A stretch of DNA of 64,000 nt from Rhynchopus euleeides (lineage: Eukaryota; Euglenozoa; Diplonemea; Diplonemida; Diplonemidae), in contig OY723282.1 in assembly GCA_963210315.1 (NCBI GenBank), positions 1,178,001 through 1,242,000 on the forward strand, written 5' to 3'. Numbering within the stretch: position 1 is the first letter of the stretch; the number at the start of each line of letters is the position of its first letter. A program made the position numbers and the translations under genes. A model generated the notes under the pieces. That model saw nothing but the letters and a program-made list of their open reading frames with translations. It was not told where the DNA came from and did no database searches. Shown here piece by piece: positions 35,901 through 43,970 of the stretch.

Positions 35901-38798
35901 CATCGTCCTGTACGCTGCTCGCAGGGTGCGCAGTACACGGGTGTCGAATCCGAGCTCCGCAGCCAGGCGGAAGGTGAGGTCGATAGGCACCGTGTCGAAG
36001 CACTTCTTGAAGTCAAGGGCGACTCCGTGCAGCGGTCGCCCCGTGAGGTGGGCCTCTTCGATGCGTGCCGCCAGGTGCCAGATGAGGTCCTCTGCACCGT
36101 GGCCAGGCCGGCAGCCGTGCAGGTCCTCCGGCGCGATGGTCTCCAACCACTTGAGTGCCGGTTTCACCCGGATCGCTGCCCACACTCTATACAGCACAGG
36201 GGTGATACTGATGGGGCGCTGCGACAGAGGCTCGCCTGAGCTGCCAGGCTTGGGGATGAGGCAGATCATGGCATGCATTAGCTGTTCCGGCCACTCGCCC
36301 GATCGTTCGACCTCGTTGAACACCTCCGCAAAGAGCTTGAGGAGTTCGTGTGGGAGTTGTCTCAGTTCGTGGACCCTCCAGCCGTGCAGGCCCGGTGAGG
36401 TGGACGTGGACATCTTGGCCAGGGCCTTCCCGACGTCTTCTGCTGTGATGGTCTTGCACTCCATGTCAGCCGTCTCGGGGAGAAAGCGGAGGTATCTCTG
36501 GCGGAAGGTGTCCCACCGGGGCTCGGGCGTTGTCGCGTACTTGCGGAAGTATCCCCCCCACGCCGTGTCGCTTCTCAGCAGCTCGTCCGCCTCCTTGGGG
36601 CAGGCCGTGAAGGACCCATCTTCGCGCCGCATGAAGGTGGCTGGGGCGCAGAAACGATCTGCGAGGTACGCAAACACCTGCCCTGCCTCGTATGTCCAAG
36701 CCTTCTGCATCCTCGCCTTCCACGTGCGGATTCTCGCTTCGCGGAGCCTGTCGAACATGCCCCTCTGCGACCCCTCCAAGACGATGAGGGCCTGCTCCAG
36801 AATCTCCAGGTCTGGCAGTTGCGAGGTTGTGTTCGCCAGCGCCGCTTGCAGCCCCTGGGGGAGGCCGCCCTCCCTTAGGCGCTTCTTCGCGGCGTTCCAG
36901 GCGTGCTCCTCCCCGTTCGTGAGGCCGTATGGTTTTCCGGCCTGCAGGCGTTTGAGGCCTTCTTTGACCAGGCATCGGATGTTCCCTAGCAGCCCGTCCT
37001 TCGCCCGGGTGTTCATGTCTCCCGCCCCCCGTGCAGAAGCGGGATGGTGCTTGGTAGCCGTCCGCGACCACTGCATACGGTAGCCCTCCGCCCTGCCCGT
37101 GTAGGCCGCTTCCTGTCTCTCCAGGTGGCCCACATGGACACGCTTTAGGAAGCGCTCGCCGCAGGTGGAAGCTCGGTGGAGGAGCTGCGCGGCCGTCGCT
37201 CCGTGGCGTAGTTCCCCCTCTGCTAGTACGTCCTGCATCACCCCTCTTGCCGCAGCGTCCCCCAGCTTGGGCTTGCCCGCAGGGAAAGGGGTGGGGAGGA
37301 TGCAGATCTTTTTGGGGCGGCGGAAGGCAGTGAGGTCCAGGTCGACGAAGAGCGGGCAGTGTGTGGGTATGTTGTAGTCTCCCCGCTTTGCCACCTCGAC
37401 TCGACGCAGTGCCGGCGCTGCGCAGGGGTTCATTAGGCAGATGTCCAGCCGGGTGCCGTTCTCCGACGCCCAGCAGGTGTTCTGCACGCTCTGCTGTGTG
37501 AGGTCCGCATGCGTCGTCGCCGCGTCGACCCAGCCGCCCACCCGGCACGCCTGGGACAGGACAGCACTGGCTTCTGGGTTGGTGTTGAGGTCCCCCATCA
37601 GCAGGACGGGCACCTGTCCCAAGCCAGCTGCGTGGTTGAGCGTCTCTTGCAGGAGGGCTTCCCGCTGTTCGCCCACTTCGGACCCCGAGTGACCGTAGAC
37701 GCACAGGATGTGAAGAGCCGTTTTGCCGTCTCCAATCGCTAGCACGACGTGCACCATGCGGGTGCTGTCGTAGAGCTTCTTTTCCTGCGTGGTCTTCGGC
37801 TGCACCACCTGTGCGACCAGGCCCTCCTTCACCATGACAGCCACGCCCCCGGGCTTCGTTTGTTCGCGGCCGTTCACGCCTGCGACCCTGGGCATGCCCT
37901 TGCCCCAGTGCATAGCCCAGCCGTGGGCTGCGAAGTAGCCATTGTGCGTGCCCTTGCTCGGGTCCGGCGCACGAGTTTCCTGCAGGGCCACAACATCCGC
38001 CTTCAGTCCCGCCACGTCGCCGAGGTGCGTTTGCAGCGACGTTACGTTAGCTGTCGCCACCCTGAGCACTCCGGGCGATGATAATTGGTGTGCAGGGCGC
38101 CTCAATCGCCGCAGGGGCGGCGGCGCCGTGGGTCCTTGGCTGGCTGTAGGTGCGCGCGCCCCGCCTGCAGCGGCTGGGGCGGGCGTGGGAAGATCTGCAG
38201 GGATGGACCACTGGTTTGCCGGCGTCACAGCTAGCTCCCGGGCCAGGCTCAGGGGTAGGCGAAGCACATCGTAGTGGAAGGGCCTCCACGTAAGCCCCAG
38301 CACCTTGGCACCCTTCCCACACCGGGTCATGTATTGCTTGCTGTTGGAGGCGAGCAGCCACACCTGCGCATCCAGGACTTCTGCCGCAACCCGAAGTGTG
38401 GCCGCGTCCCCGTATGTCCCGAGACGCGTCTGTCTCTCGATGTAGTCGTCGTAGGATGCAGGAGCTTGCGGGTCGTCGTGGTCAGGCATGTACGAGGCCC
38501 TGCGCTCTGCGTCTTGCCGCATGGATGTCGCCACCGCTGCACGCAACCCTTCTGCTGTCCACTCCGCGCACTGCTCTGCAAGGCCGGCGTACTGGCAGTT
38601 GCCATCCTTAGGCACTGGTACCCGGAGCGCCATCAGCCTCCTTGCAGCCTGCGTCAGCCACTGCTCGTCCTGCTCTATGGTGGAGGGGGAGTACTCCTGT
38701 CCCCCCCCACGGAGGCGCCGGGGTTCTCCTGCCCCTGACGCCACATCTACGGGGTTCCAGCTCTCCGGGGCCGTTGTCTGGGTATCTCCTGCCCACAC
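32925..38798 (-). CDS. Retrotransposon ORF2: OTU-like protease, AP endonuclease, reverse transcriptase, RNase H, Cys/His modules
   Basis: 1,957 codons, the first being GTG; the frame stays open upstream to the ORF1 stop. OTU-like protease: DGNC with C68, and H175 in FHYDVL. Endonuclease/exonuclease/phosphatase domain about 245-485: ATANVTSLQ, VVALQETRAP, LLMGDLNTNPEA, NGTRLDICL, HCPLFVDL. Reverse transcriptase about 790-1100: QRPISITPVLYRVW, HGVALDFKKCFD (D929), GIMQGCPIS, and the catalytic FVDD (D1021, D1022). RNase H about 1560-1700: FDGGARDNG, NIAEYEALRAGL, RGDSQVV, NTDADALSN. The last 100 residues hold two modules C-x2-H-x4-C-x2-C-x9-C-C-x2-H-H, probably zinc-binding. It should nick target DNA, prime reverse transcription there and remove RNA. 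The protease may process the polyprotein (inference). No ATG lies between the ORF1 stop and codon 56. Confidence 0.88.
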   Translation of the reverse strand: MWAGDTQTTAPESWNPVDVASGAGEPRRLRGGGQEYSPSTIEQDEQWLTQAARRLMALRVPVPKDGNCQYAGLAEQCAEWTAEGLRAAVATSMRQDAERRASYMPDHDDPQAPASYDDYIERQTRLGTYGDAATLRVAAEVLDAQVWLLASNSKQYMTRCGKGAKVLGLTWRPFHYDVLRLPLSLARELAVTPANQWSIPADLPTPAPAAAGGARAPTASQGPTAPPPLRRLRRPAHQLSSPGVLRVATANVTSLQTHLGDVAGLKADVVALQETRAPDPSKGTHNGYFAAHGWAMHWGKGMPRVAGVNGREQTKPGGVAVMVKEGLVAQVVQPKTTQEKKLYDSTRMVHVVLAIGDGKTALHILCVYGHSGSEVGEQREALLQETLNHAAGLGQVPVLLMGDLNTNPEASAVLSQACRVGGWVDAATTHADLTQQSVQNTCWASENGTRLDICLMNPCAAPALRRVEVAKRGDYNIPTHCPLFVDLDLTAFRRPKKICILPTPFPAGKPKLGDAAARGVMQDVLAEGELRHGATAAQLLHRASTCGERFLKRVHVGHLERQEAAYTGRAEGYRMQWSRTATKHHPASARGAGDMNTRAKDGLLGNIRCLVKEGLKRLQAGKPYGLTNGEEHAWNAAKKRLREGGLPQGLQAALANTTSQLPDLEILEQALIVLEGSQRGMFDRLREARIRTWKARMQKAWTYEAGQVFAYLADRFCAPATFMRREDGSFTACPKEADELLRSDTAWGGYFRKYATTPEPRWDTFRQRYLRFLPETADMECKTITAEDVGKALAKMSTSTSPGLHGWRVHELRQLPHELLKLFAEVFNEVERSGEWPEQLMHAMICLIPKPGSSGEPLSQRPISITPVLYRVWAAIRVKPALKWLETIAPEDLHGCRPGHGAEDLIWHLAARIEEAHLTGRPLHGVALDFKKCFDTVPIDLTFRLAAELGFDTRVLRTLRAAYRTMQRHFRASGTIGEGFLPTNGIMQGCPISVVLINVLVGVWMRMVEHRQDTRALSFVDDVYATASSPEVLQEVVNDSADFSHDTGMAICAEIKSHVFSTSPGPLRIMYRARDGEATPLRQRNSFDCLGAMLHARLIREGRIARRKEGAQQNLRRTSALPLPVQWKGQAAAMTAGARLYYDALVTRWDSKAIRRWRGLFVAALWSGPPRRAQEIVLCVLHQAHRVDPAVAPPYRQITTWAKQIKKWGHSRVLSEAAWGSRERLEGTGPLALFWAALQGIGWRWSTATTLAYTDEAGRAVTFDPVAATPSAWAIFAHDLRQTLRNATAGKLAERREDFQGAEHGIDGRVTRCVLEGEGAAITGYQRGLLRSVIAGAVPARGRTGLGEVCRYCTAGAPETVSHLWWDCAAWEPVRQIHPVAARDRTAWPAYLAQCGVAPVYRYGVPENEQPLPMSFADRITTVAQLHRYFIAVLAARQEKDGLLDRSVRHHRTTVYPWEWSTPTPESACIPALAPSEVKQTWGKRPPGMWVALCDWLRGLKWGPQGGEQTVTLMELAVDFELSTGLTLPDTVTRRIRPPTHVDPNKKGAREARPRIPADTAPGLTLYFDGGARDNGTPFAVAGAGAVLYQDGCKVSEKVLPLLNVRSNNIAEYEALRAGLRLLERGDAPEGPVTVRGDSQVVLRQLRGESLCRDAALRPLFLSTSALAADLQPRFTLTYEHVKRESNTDADALSNAAMDEAERLGASRQKLQQDLTVFQSSILGKAASLKGLCSMVTKVGKGPWHCGHAANSTVLTALGGTVAAGLSRRAQLNPATESVMRSLQAHLAEPVHSRQDTVFHDRGMAWAATFAPQPHYPEGWQQPAQQWAARGRQANSRVGRPWERRGAAPRTAPPGARRNAKVLACKLHWKPRCSACQKRRLPEEVCCRNHHKEGDGLPVTMGFCKRHSMDRCGDCYSDGKSLTHCCHTHHAGYAARPPPSGTELAPHSNPSGASAVT

Positions 38799-39035
38799 AG
38801 CGGCTCGGCTGGGTCTAGGTGGGGTTGGGGGCGATGTTGGGGTTGGGGTTCTATTTGGTGTTCTATTTGGAGGTGTTTGTGTCGGCCCCGAGACCTCCTG
38901 TTTCTCGGGGTGGGGCGCGGCTGGGGGCCCGGCGGCAAGTGTGCATCGTCCCCAGACATGGTCGGCACCCCGGCCAGGGGGAACATCGATCGCTTGCGCG
39001 GGTCCTCCCCGCTGGCCGGGATGCCCGCCCCCCTA
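38799..39035 (-). promoter_or_regulatory. In-frame UAG and 78-codon open linker between ORF1 and ORF2
   Basis: The ORF1 stop TAG (39035-39033) is followed in the same frame by 78 sense codons, with no other stop, to the first codon of the annotated ORF2. The linker is Pro/Thr-rich with PNRTPNRTPTPTSPPTP-like text. The bases after the stop are G-rich and partly self-complementary. This fits programmed stop-codon readthrough as in some gag-pol genes, though translational coupling or a single point mutation are alternatives. Confidence 0.6.
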
Positions 39036-41516
39036 CTCCTCCTCTTGCTTCTGCGGGTAGGGAGTAAGGCGGTTGGAGCGGGGCCTCAGATACGCCGTGA
39101 TGGAGGCCTGCCTGACCCTCCCGTTCCTGCTGGCTCCCGCCTCCCTACCCGGTGGGGCCTTATCCCCGGCATCCGCCGTGGGCGCTAGGTCTCTGAGAGG
39201 TGGGGCCGGCGGGGCGGGCTGGGCAGGCGGCGCCGGTGCTGCCGGCGGCACTACTGCTGGCTGCGCAGGGGTAGGGGCAGCGTTCGATGTTGCTAATGTC
39301 TCGGGTGCCACGGGTGTCGCTGGTTTGCTGTGTGAGCCCCCGGGTGGAGCAGGGGCGGAGGTGGAGGTGGAGGTGGAGGCGGAAGGGGTGGTGGCGGCGG
39401 CTGGGGGCGCTGGCGGGGCATCCATAGCCGGACCGGCCGCGGGCTTCGGCGGTGCCTTGCCCTTCGCCCCCTTGGACCCACTCCGCCCTCTCGTGGCGAT
39501 GCCTAACTCCCGCTTCACCGTGTTTAGCATCTCCTGATGCTGCCGCTTCCGGCCCTCCTCCGCGTCGCGCACCCCCTCCAGCAGGCCCTGCCAGCTCTGC
39601 CCGAGCTCGCTGGCCTGCTGCGTCAGCTGGCGCTGCACCCTCTCGCCCTCCTCCTTCCCAGCCTGTTGGAGGTCAGCTCGAAGGGTGGTGTCGAGCTGGG
39701 TTGCCTTCTCGGCGAGGGCCTTGAGCTGCTGGGCCCCGTGCCGCGCCATCTGCGCCTCGCAGGTCCCCCGCAGCTCCCCACACACCTCATCCAGGCGGCT
39801 CTGGAGGCGGGCCACCTGCTCCCCAGTCGCCCGCTCCGACTGCTGCTGGGCGGCCGTGGCGTCCTTGCGGTCAGCCTCGCAGGAGGCCCGCAGGTCGCGG
39901 ACCGTGTCCCCCAGGCGCTCCGTCTGCCGCCGCAGCTCGCCCACCGCGGCGTCCCCCTGCTGCGCCTCCCACGCCCTGCGGAGCTCCGCCACCGCCGCGT
40001 CCAGGCGCTGCTGCTCCTGCCCGCGCTGCGCCTCCAGGTCAGCCCTGACCGCGTCCACCTCCGCCTGGAGCTGCTGCGCCTGGTGGTGGGAGAGGGGCGT
40101 CTGCCCGCTCGTCTCCGCGGCTTGCAGGCTCAGCATCGCCTTGCAAGCGCCGCTGAGGCGCTCCTCAAGCGCCCGGTGCTTGAGGTCCCGCTGCGCGAGC
40201 TGGCCCTGCATGTTGGCCTCGAGGGCCTTGTGGCTGACCTCCCAGCCCTTGCGCGTCGCAGTCAGGTCCGCCGCGTGCGCGCGGCCTTGCCCCTCCAAGG
40301 CGGTGAGCCCAGTAGCCAGCTTCTGCAGATCCGTGCTCGCTGCTCCCTCGCCCACCGCCTTGTCCAGCCCTTCGACTTGCCCGCGGAGGCGGGAGACCGT
40401 CACGCCCAGCGACTGCTGGTGCTTCGCGACCTCCAGGAGCTGGGCCTTGTGCTCCTTTAGTTCACGCTCCGTTTTCAGTGTGGACGTAGTGGCTGTAGTG
40501 GTGGGGGGTGTGGTGGTGGGGCGCTCCTGGAGGCTCTTCAGCAGGGCCCCTTGCGCCTGCAGCTGCTCCTCCTGGCGGCCGAGGCGGTCCCCCATGCGCT
40601 GCATCTGCAGCTCGTGCTGCTGGGCGTGGCTGCCCAGCTGGGCCTCGAGCAGCGCCACCTGCGCGGCGTGCTGCTCCCCCTGGCGGCGCAGGCGGTCTTC
40701 GAGCCACTGCTCTGACAGGCCCGGGTGCCCCTGCATCGCCTCCACCCGCTGCCCCAACTCGCCCTGCCGTGCCTGCTGGGTCAGCAGCTGGGCCTCCAGC
40801 CGCTGGCGGTGGCCGTCCTGGTCCTGCAGGAGGCGGCGCAGGCCCTGCAGCTCGGCTTGCCAAGCCGCGCCGTCGCCCTGCGTGGCGGAGTCGGTGGCGG
40901 CAGGTGCGGGGTCATGCCCGAGCTCCCGCAGGCGTCCGGCGAGCTTCTCCAGATCCTTCTGGAGCTGGGCAGCTCTCTGCTGTGCCTGCTGCGCCTGCTG
41001 CTTTGCCGCCGCTGCTGCTCCGCCACCACGCCCGGTCCGCCCAACCGTGCCGCTGGCCTGCGACTTCGCAGACCTTCCCGCCTTCGCGGCCGTGGTGCGC
41101 TCCTCCTGGAGCCTGTCGCGGACGCTCTCATAGCGCCGCTTCAGGCGGAGCACCTCCTCGGCCTGCTTCTTCGCGGCCGCCTCCTTCTGCTTCTGCTCCT
41201 CGAGGAGCAGCGTGTCCGTCAGGACCACCTCCTTCCCGTTGACTACTAGAGTCCATGTGGGGGGGGAGCCGTGGGTGGGGGGTTGCTCGGCAGCGAGGAC
41301 GGCGACGCCGCCCTCCAGGCTGTCCAGTGCCGCCTCCCACCGGAGGTGCTGGAGAATGGTGCGCACGTGGGCGGCACCATAGAGGGGGGGGAGGGGTTGG
41401 AGCTCGTATCTGCGAGGCTCCGTGAATACGAGGGGGGGCAGGGGGGCGGCCTGTTGGCCACCGGCCTGGGAGCCGGTGTTCCCGGAGGAGACCCCGTGGA
41501 GGTCGGCCTGTGACAT
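39033..41516 (-). CDS. Retrotransposon ORF1: coiled-coil protein
   Basis: 827 residues from an ATG at 41516, ending in TAG at 39033-39035. An N-terminal region (about 25-95, with LYGAAHVRTILQHLRWEAALDSLEGG and TWTLVVNGKEVVL) precedes roughly 500 residues of Gln/Glu/Ala/Leu-rich coiled coil. A Pro/Ala/Ser-rich low-complexity linker follows, then a basic C-terminus. The tail carries QASITAYL at residues 803-810, which looks like a PCNA-interacting (PIP) box. ORF1 proteins of L1-type elements multimerise through coiled coils and package element RNA, so a similar role is likely. No zinc knuckle or RRM is visible. The plus-strand frames of 300-480 codons over this gene are shadows. Its frame continues in phase into ORF2. 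Confidence 0.75.
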   Translation of the reverse strand: MSQADLHGVSSGNTGSQAGGQQAAPLPPLVFTEPRRYELQPLPPLYGAAHVRTILQHLRWEAALDSLEGGVAVLAAEQPPTHGSPPTWTLVVNGKEVVLTDTLLLEEQKQKEAAAKKQAEEVLRLKRRYESVRDRLQEERTTAAKAGRSAKSQASGTVGRTGRGGGAAAAAKQQAQQAQQRAAQLQKDLEKLAGRLRELGHDPAPAATDSATQGDGAAWQAELQGLRRLLQDQDGHRQRLEAQLLTQQARQGELGQRVEAMQGHPGLSEQWLEDRLRRQGEQHAAQVALLEAQLGSHAQQHELQMQRMGDRLGRQEEQLQAQGALLKSLQERPTTTPPTTTATTSTLKTERELKEHKAQLLEVAKHQQSLGVTVSRLRGQVEGLDKAVGEGAASTDLQKLATGLTALEGQGRAHAADLTATRKGWEVSHKALEANMQGQLAQRDLKHRALEERLSGACKAMLSLQAAETSGQTPLSHHQAQQLQAEVDAVRADLEAQRGQEQQRLDAAVAELRRAWEAQQGDAAVGELRRQTERLGDTVRDLRASCEADRKDATAAQQQSERATGEQVARLQSRLDEVCGELRGTCEAQMARHGAQQLKALAEKATQLDTTLRADLQQAGKEEGERVQRQLTQQASELGQSWQGLLEGVRDAEEGRKRQHQEMLNTVKRELGIATRGRSGSKGAKGKAPPKPAAGPAMDAPPAPPAAATTPSASTSTSTSAPAPPGGSHSKPATPVAPETLATSNAAPTPAQPAVVPPAAPAPPAQPAPPAPPLRDLAPTADAGDKAPPGREAGASRNGRVRQASITAYLRPRSNRLTPYPQKQEEE

Positions 41517-41542
41517 CCTGCCCGTGTATCCCTCTCTCCTCC

Positions 41543-41558
41543 TGTGTGTGTGTGTGTG
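41543..41558. repeat. (TG)8 microsatellite at the 5' side of the retroelement
   Basis: Eight TG units about 27 bases upstream (minus-strand sense) of the ORF1 ATG. Either part of the 5' UTR or the remnant of a (CA)n target. Confidence 0.8.
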
Positions 41559-42303
41559 GCTGGAGGCTGTTCATTATTTGCACTTGAGGCAGAGTCATGT
41601 CGTGACATGGCACAATAATACAGTATCATGCAGCCGGCGTCAGAGGTGCTGCCGGAAACATAACTGGAAACAGAACCAGCAGCGCTTCTGATGCGTGGGT
41701 GAATCGAGGATTGAACATGCATGCACCTGCCTGCCAAACGGCAAGAACCGGGGGGGGGGGCAGACCGGACCCATGGGACGATTGGCCCCCATCTGCGTGC
41801 CCCCTCAAGAACCATTCTCCTCAGAGAACGAACCATGCCAGGGGGCAGCCGTGCATGCTGCTGGCAACTCATGCCCTGTCGCACCAGGGGCCACCCGCTC
41901 TCGGCACGCTGCGTCTCTCTATCGACGAGGTGATCGCCGACGTGGGCTGCGACCCTCTCCCCCCCCCCCCCCCCCCCACCGCTTCTTCAGCCCCACTCTG
42001 CTACAGTTTCTGAAGATCCCTGAAGCTCCGAACTTTTGGGCAGTGCACCCCACCCCCACCCCCTCTGCCCTCTGCCCTTTGCCCATTTTTGCCGTATTTT
42101 CCGATCAGAATTTCCTCACCCCCCTCACCCCCCCCCCCCTCTCTCTCTCTCTCTCTCTTTCTCTCCCCATCTCTCAAATACTCGATATCCATGCCGTTGG
42201 TGGGCTGCTCTCCTGAAGCTCTAGTCAACGCAAGCGTCAACCAAAAGCAAACGGCACAGATGGCATCCCTTCTCTCCACCACCAACTCTATCTCTCGGGG
42301 TTT

Positions 42304-42409
42304 CTTCGCTACGGTGCCGAAAACGGTGCGTTTTGGCTCCTTTCCTCCTATCTATCTATTTATAGGAGGAAAATCGCTAAACTATACCGAAAACTTGACG
42401 GTAGCGAAG
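42304..42409. repeat. Compound foldback hairpin
   Basis: Outer arms CTTCGCTAC (42304-42312) and GTAGCGAAG (42401-42409). A perfect inner stem TTTCCTCCTAT (42341-42351) / ATAGGAGGAAA (42362-42372) has a 10-base loop. The intervening text (GCCGAAAAC and CCGAAAACTT) does not pair and is direct-repeat-like. It lies inside (CT)n-rich DNA. Confidence 0.65.
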
Positions 42410-42912
42410 ATCCTCTCTCGATCTCTCTCTCTCTCGTATGATGGGTGCGATAATCCTGTGAATGAATATTTGAATATTCGTATCACCTAAAGACACCTTC
42501 GCACCCTACCTGACTCCACAACGGCCCGTGTTGGCATTCTGAGTGTTATCCGAATAGGGGCCTGAACTCATTCATCTGACCTCAACTTGCATGGATTCCG
42601 GTGTGTCTTCTGCACGATGACAATCCCGCCGGTATGCTTCCCTTACACATGGTGTCAACACTGTGTCCGGCGCGAGAGCCTGTTTTTGTTCGGGCATCGG
42701 CTCGCATTTTTTTTGTCTGCGCTCAGGGTTTTCGCTAATCTTCCAGGGGGGGGGGGGGGGCAGACCCAGGAAGGTTTCTGCTCTTCCACCCACCCCGCTC
42801 AGTATTTCCCCCTCCAGGGAACAGCGCTCGTGCTGACCTCTGGGCAATTGGGGTTTGGGGTCACTTTTTCCCCCCAACAGGCACACGGACACATGCTCTG
42901 TATTGTTTCAGT

Positions 42913-42965
42913 GGCCAGTCAGGTTTGTAGTGGGGGCTTCGCCCCCACCACAAACCTGACTGGCC
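42913..42965. repeat. 25-bp hairpin with TTC loop
   Basis: GGCCAGTCAGGTTTGTAG TGGGGGC, loop TTC, and its complement with a single mismatch. This is the largest of the TTC-loop hairpins in the window. Confidence 0.85.
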
Positions 42966-43309
42966 CACCTGCCCAGGACCCACCAGTCAGATATGACCGG
43001 TCATATATGACCGGCACGTTTTTCGGACCCCTTTTTTTGGTCACATATGACCCAGGCCTGTGCCTAAGTCGGATGTAGATGTAAGGGTCGGCCTCAGGGA
43101 AAAAAAGTTCCCACTTTTTTCTTCCCATATTTTTGGTGGGGGGTTTTTTGGGGGTTTTTACTCAATTTAGGGAGTTTTTTTGGGGGGGGGATATGCCTGG
43201 CCTTTTTTGGGCACGCTCCGCACCCCCGCTGACGCGGGTGCTGTGCTGAGTGCCGTCCTGCAGCTGCTCGCGACCACGGTGCTCGTGGCCGCGGGTGGCT
43301 GTTTGGGCA

Positions 43310-43367
43310 CTTCCGAGTTATTGTACAGCCTCCGTGAATAATCGGAGGCTGTGCAAGAACTCGGAAG
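43310..43367. repeat. 25-bp internal hairpin in hAT-like element
   Basis: Arms 43310-43334 and 43343-43367 (CTTCCGAGTT...CAGCCTCCG and complement) with two mismatches and an 8-base loop TGAATAAT. Weaker complementarity continues outward through GCTCGTGGCC and GAGGCCACGA. Confidence 0.85.
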
Positions 43368-43440
43368 TGACGACGAAGACGAGGCCACGACCTCCCACGG
43401 GATGGCATCGCCCAGAGGCTTGTTCTCGAGCTCAAACCAA

Positions 43441-43662
43441 CAGATGTTCACTACCGTGGCCTCCGGCGGCTGGGGGGCTCCGCCCCCCAGACCCCCCTGT
43501 GGCGTGTCTTTGCGCGACAATTTATCGTCCCCCCATGCGACATGTGCTATCTGTCAGTTGTGTTGTACTTGAGCGTATGCGACTATGGAGCCAGGCCAAC
43601 GGACGTTCGCTACCGTGGCCTCCGGCGGCTGGGGGGCTCCGCCCCCCAGACCCCCCTGTGGC
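43441..43662 (+). repeat. Repeat D, copies 2 and 3 in tandem
   Basis: Two blocks (43441-43502 and 43601-43662) share TACCGTGGCCTCCGGCGGC, TGGGGGGCTCCGCCCCCCA and GACCCCCCTGTGGC. They are inverted relative to the copy at 5909. The hairpin loop is TCC here and GGA there, its complement. Confidence 0.8.
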
Positions 43663-43970
43663 TTGTGCCTGGTCTTGGAGCCAAGTCCTTGCGCATACGG
43701 GGATGTGGCATATCGGTTCCAGCACCCTCGCGGGAGGCTCCCATATCAGGCGAGATCCTGTAAAACAAAACGCAAAAAAAGGAGACCTCCAGCCCAGCTG
43801 TGAATTGGTTGTGTGCAAAGGCAGCAAAAGAACGTGTTTTCGCGCTGAAATACCATGTTCTGGGCAAAAAAAGGGACCAGCGCCGAAGGAAAAAAGTGGG
43901 AAAAAAGTTGGGTGTCAACTCTCGTTTTTGACGATTTTTGGCCATCTTTAGGCACAGGCCTGATATGACC

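Larger units (their letters stand above)
32867..41542 (-). mobile_element. Full-length two-ORF non-LTR retrotransposon
   Basis: About 8.7 kb on the minus strand: ORF1 (39033-41516), ORF2 (32925-38798), a roughly 60-base 3' UTR and a (CA)n tract. Another (CA)8 tract (41543-41558) lies just 5' of ORF1. There are no long terminal repeats. Endonuclease-RT-RNase H order is shared with ingi/L1Tc and I-clade elements. Both ORFs are intact apart from one in-frame UAG between them, so this copy could be recent or active. The exact 5' end is not determined. Confidence 0.85.
41559..43044. other. Spacer between retroelement and hAT-like element
   Basis: No supported gene. C-run 41957-41978, (CT)n at 42137-42165 and around 42420-42440, a compound hairpin at 42304-42409, a G-run 42747-42760, and a long TTC-loop hairpin at 42913-42965. 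A short palindromic block ATATGACCGGTCATAT-like (ATGACCGGTCATATATGACCGG) lies just before the hAT-like element. Confidence 0.45.
43053..43962. mobile_element. hAT-like non-autonomous element
   Basis: 910 bp with 15-bp perfect terminal inverted repeats CAGGCCTGTGCCTAA / TTAGGCACAGGCCTG. It is flanked by an exact 8-bp duplication ATATGACC (43045-43052 and 43963-43970). An 8-bp duplication and CAGG-type ends are typical of hAT elements. Subterminal CCCACTTTTTTC (left) and its complement (right) extend the inverted symmetry. Inside are a 25-bp hairpin and two copies of repeat D. No transposase is left. Confidence 0.88.

Noticed and set aside
35488..37083. 531-codon plus-strand frame across the retrotransposon RT region
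   Set aside because: Antisense to clear RT motifs; composition typical of a shadow.
39685..41133. 482-codon plus-strand frame (and a 307-codon one) opposite ORF1
   Set aside because: Ser/Cys/Arg-rich mirror of the coiled-coil codons.
32925..41516. LTR retrotransposon or retrovirus-like element
   Set aside because: No long terminal repeats and no integrase. An AP endonuclease and 5'-truncated sister copy mark a non-LTR element.
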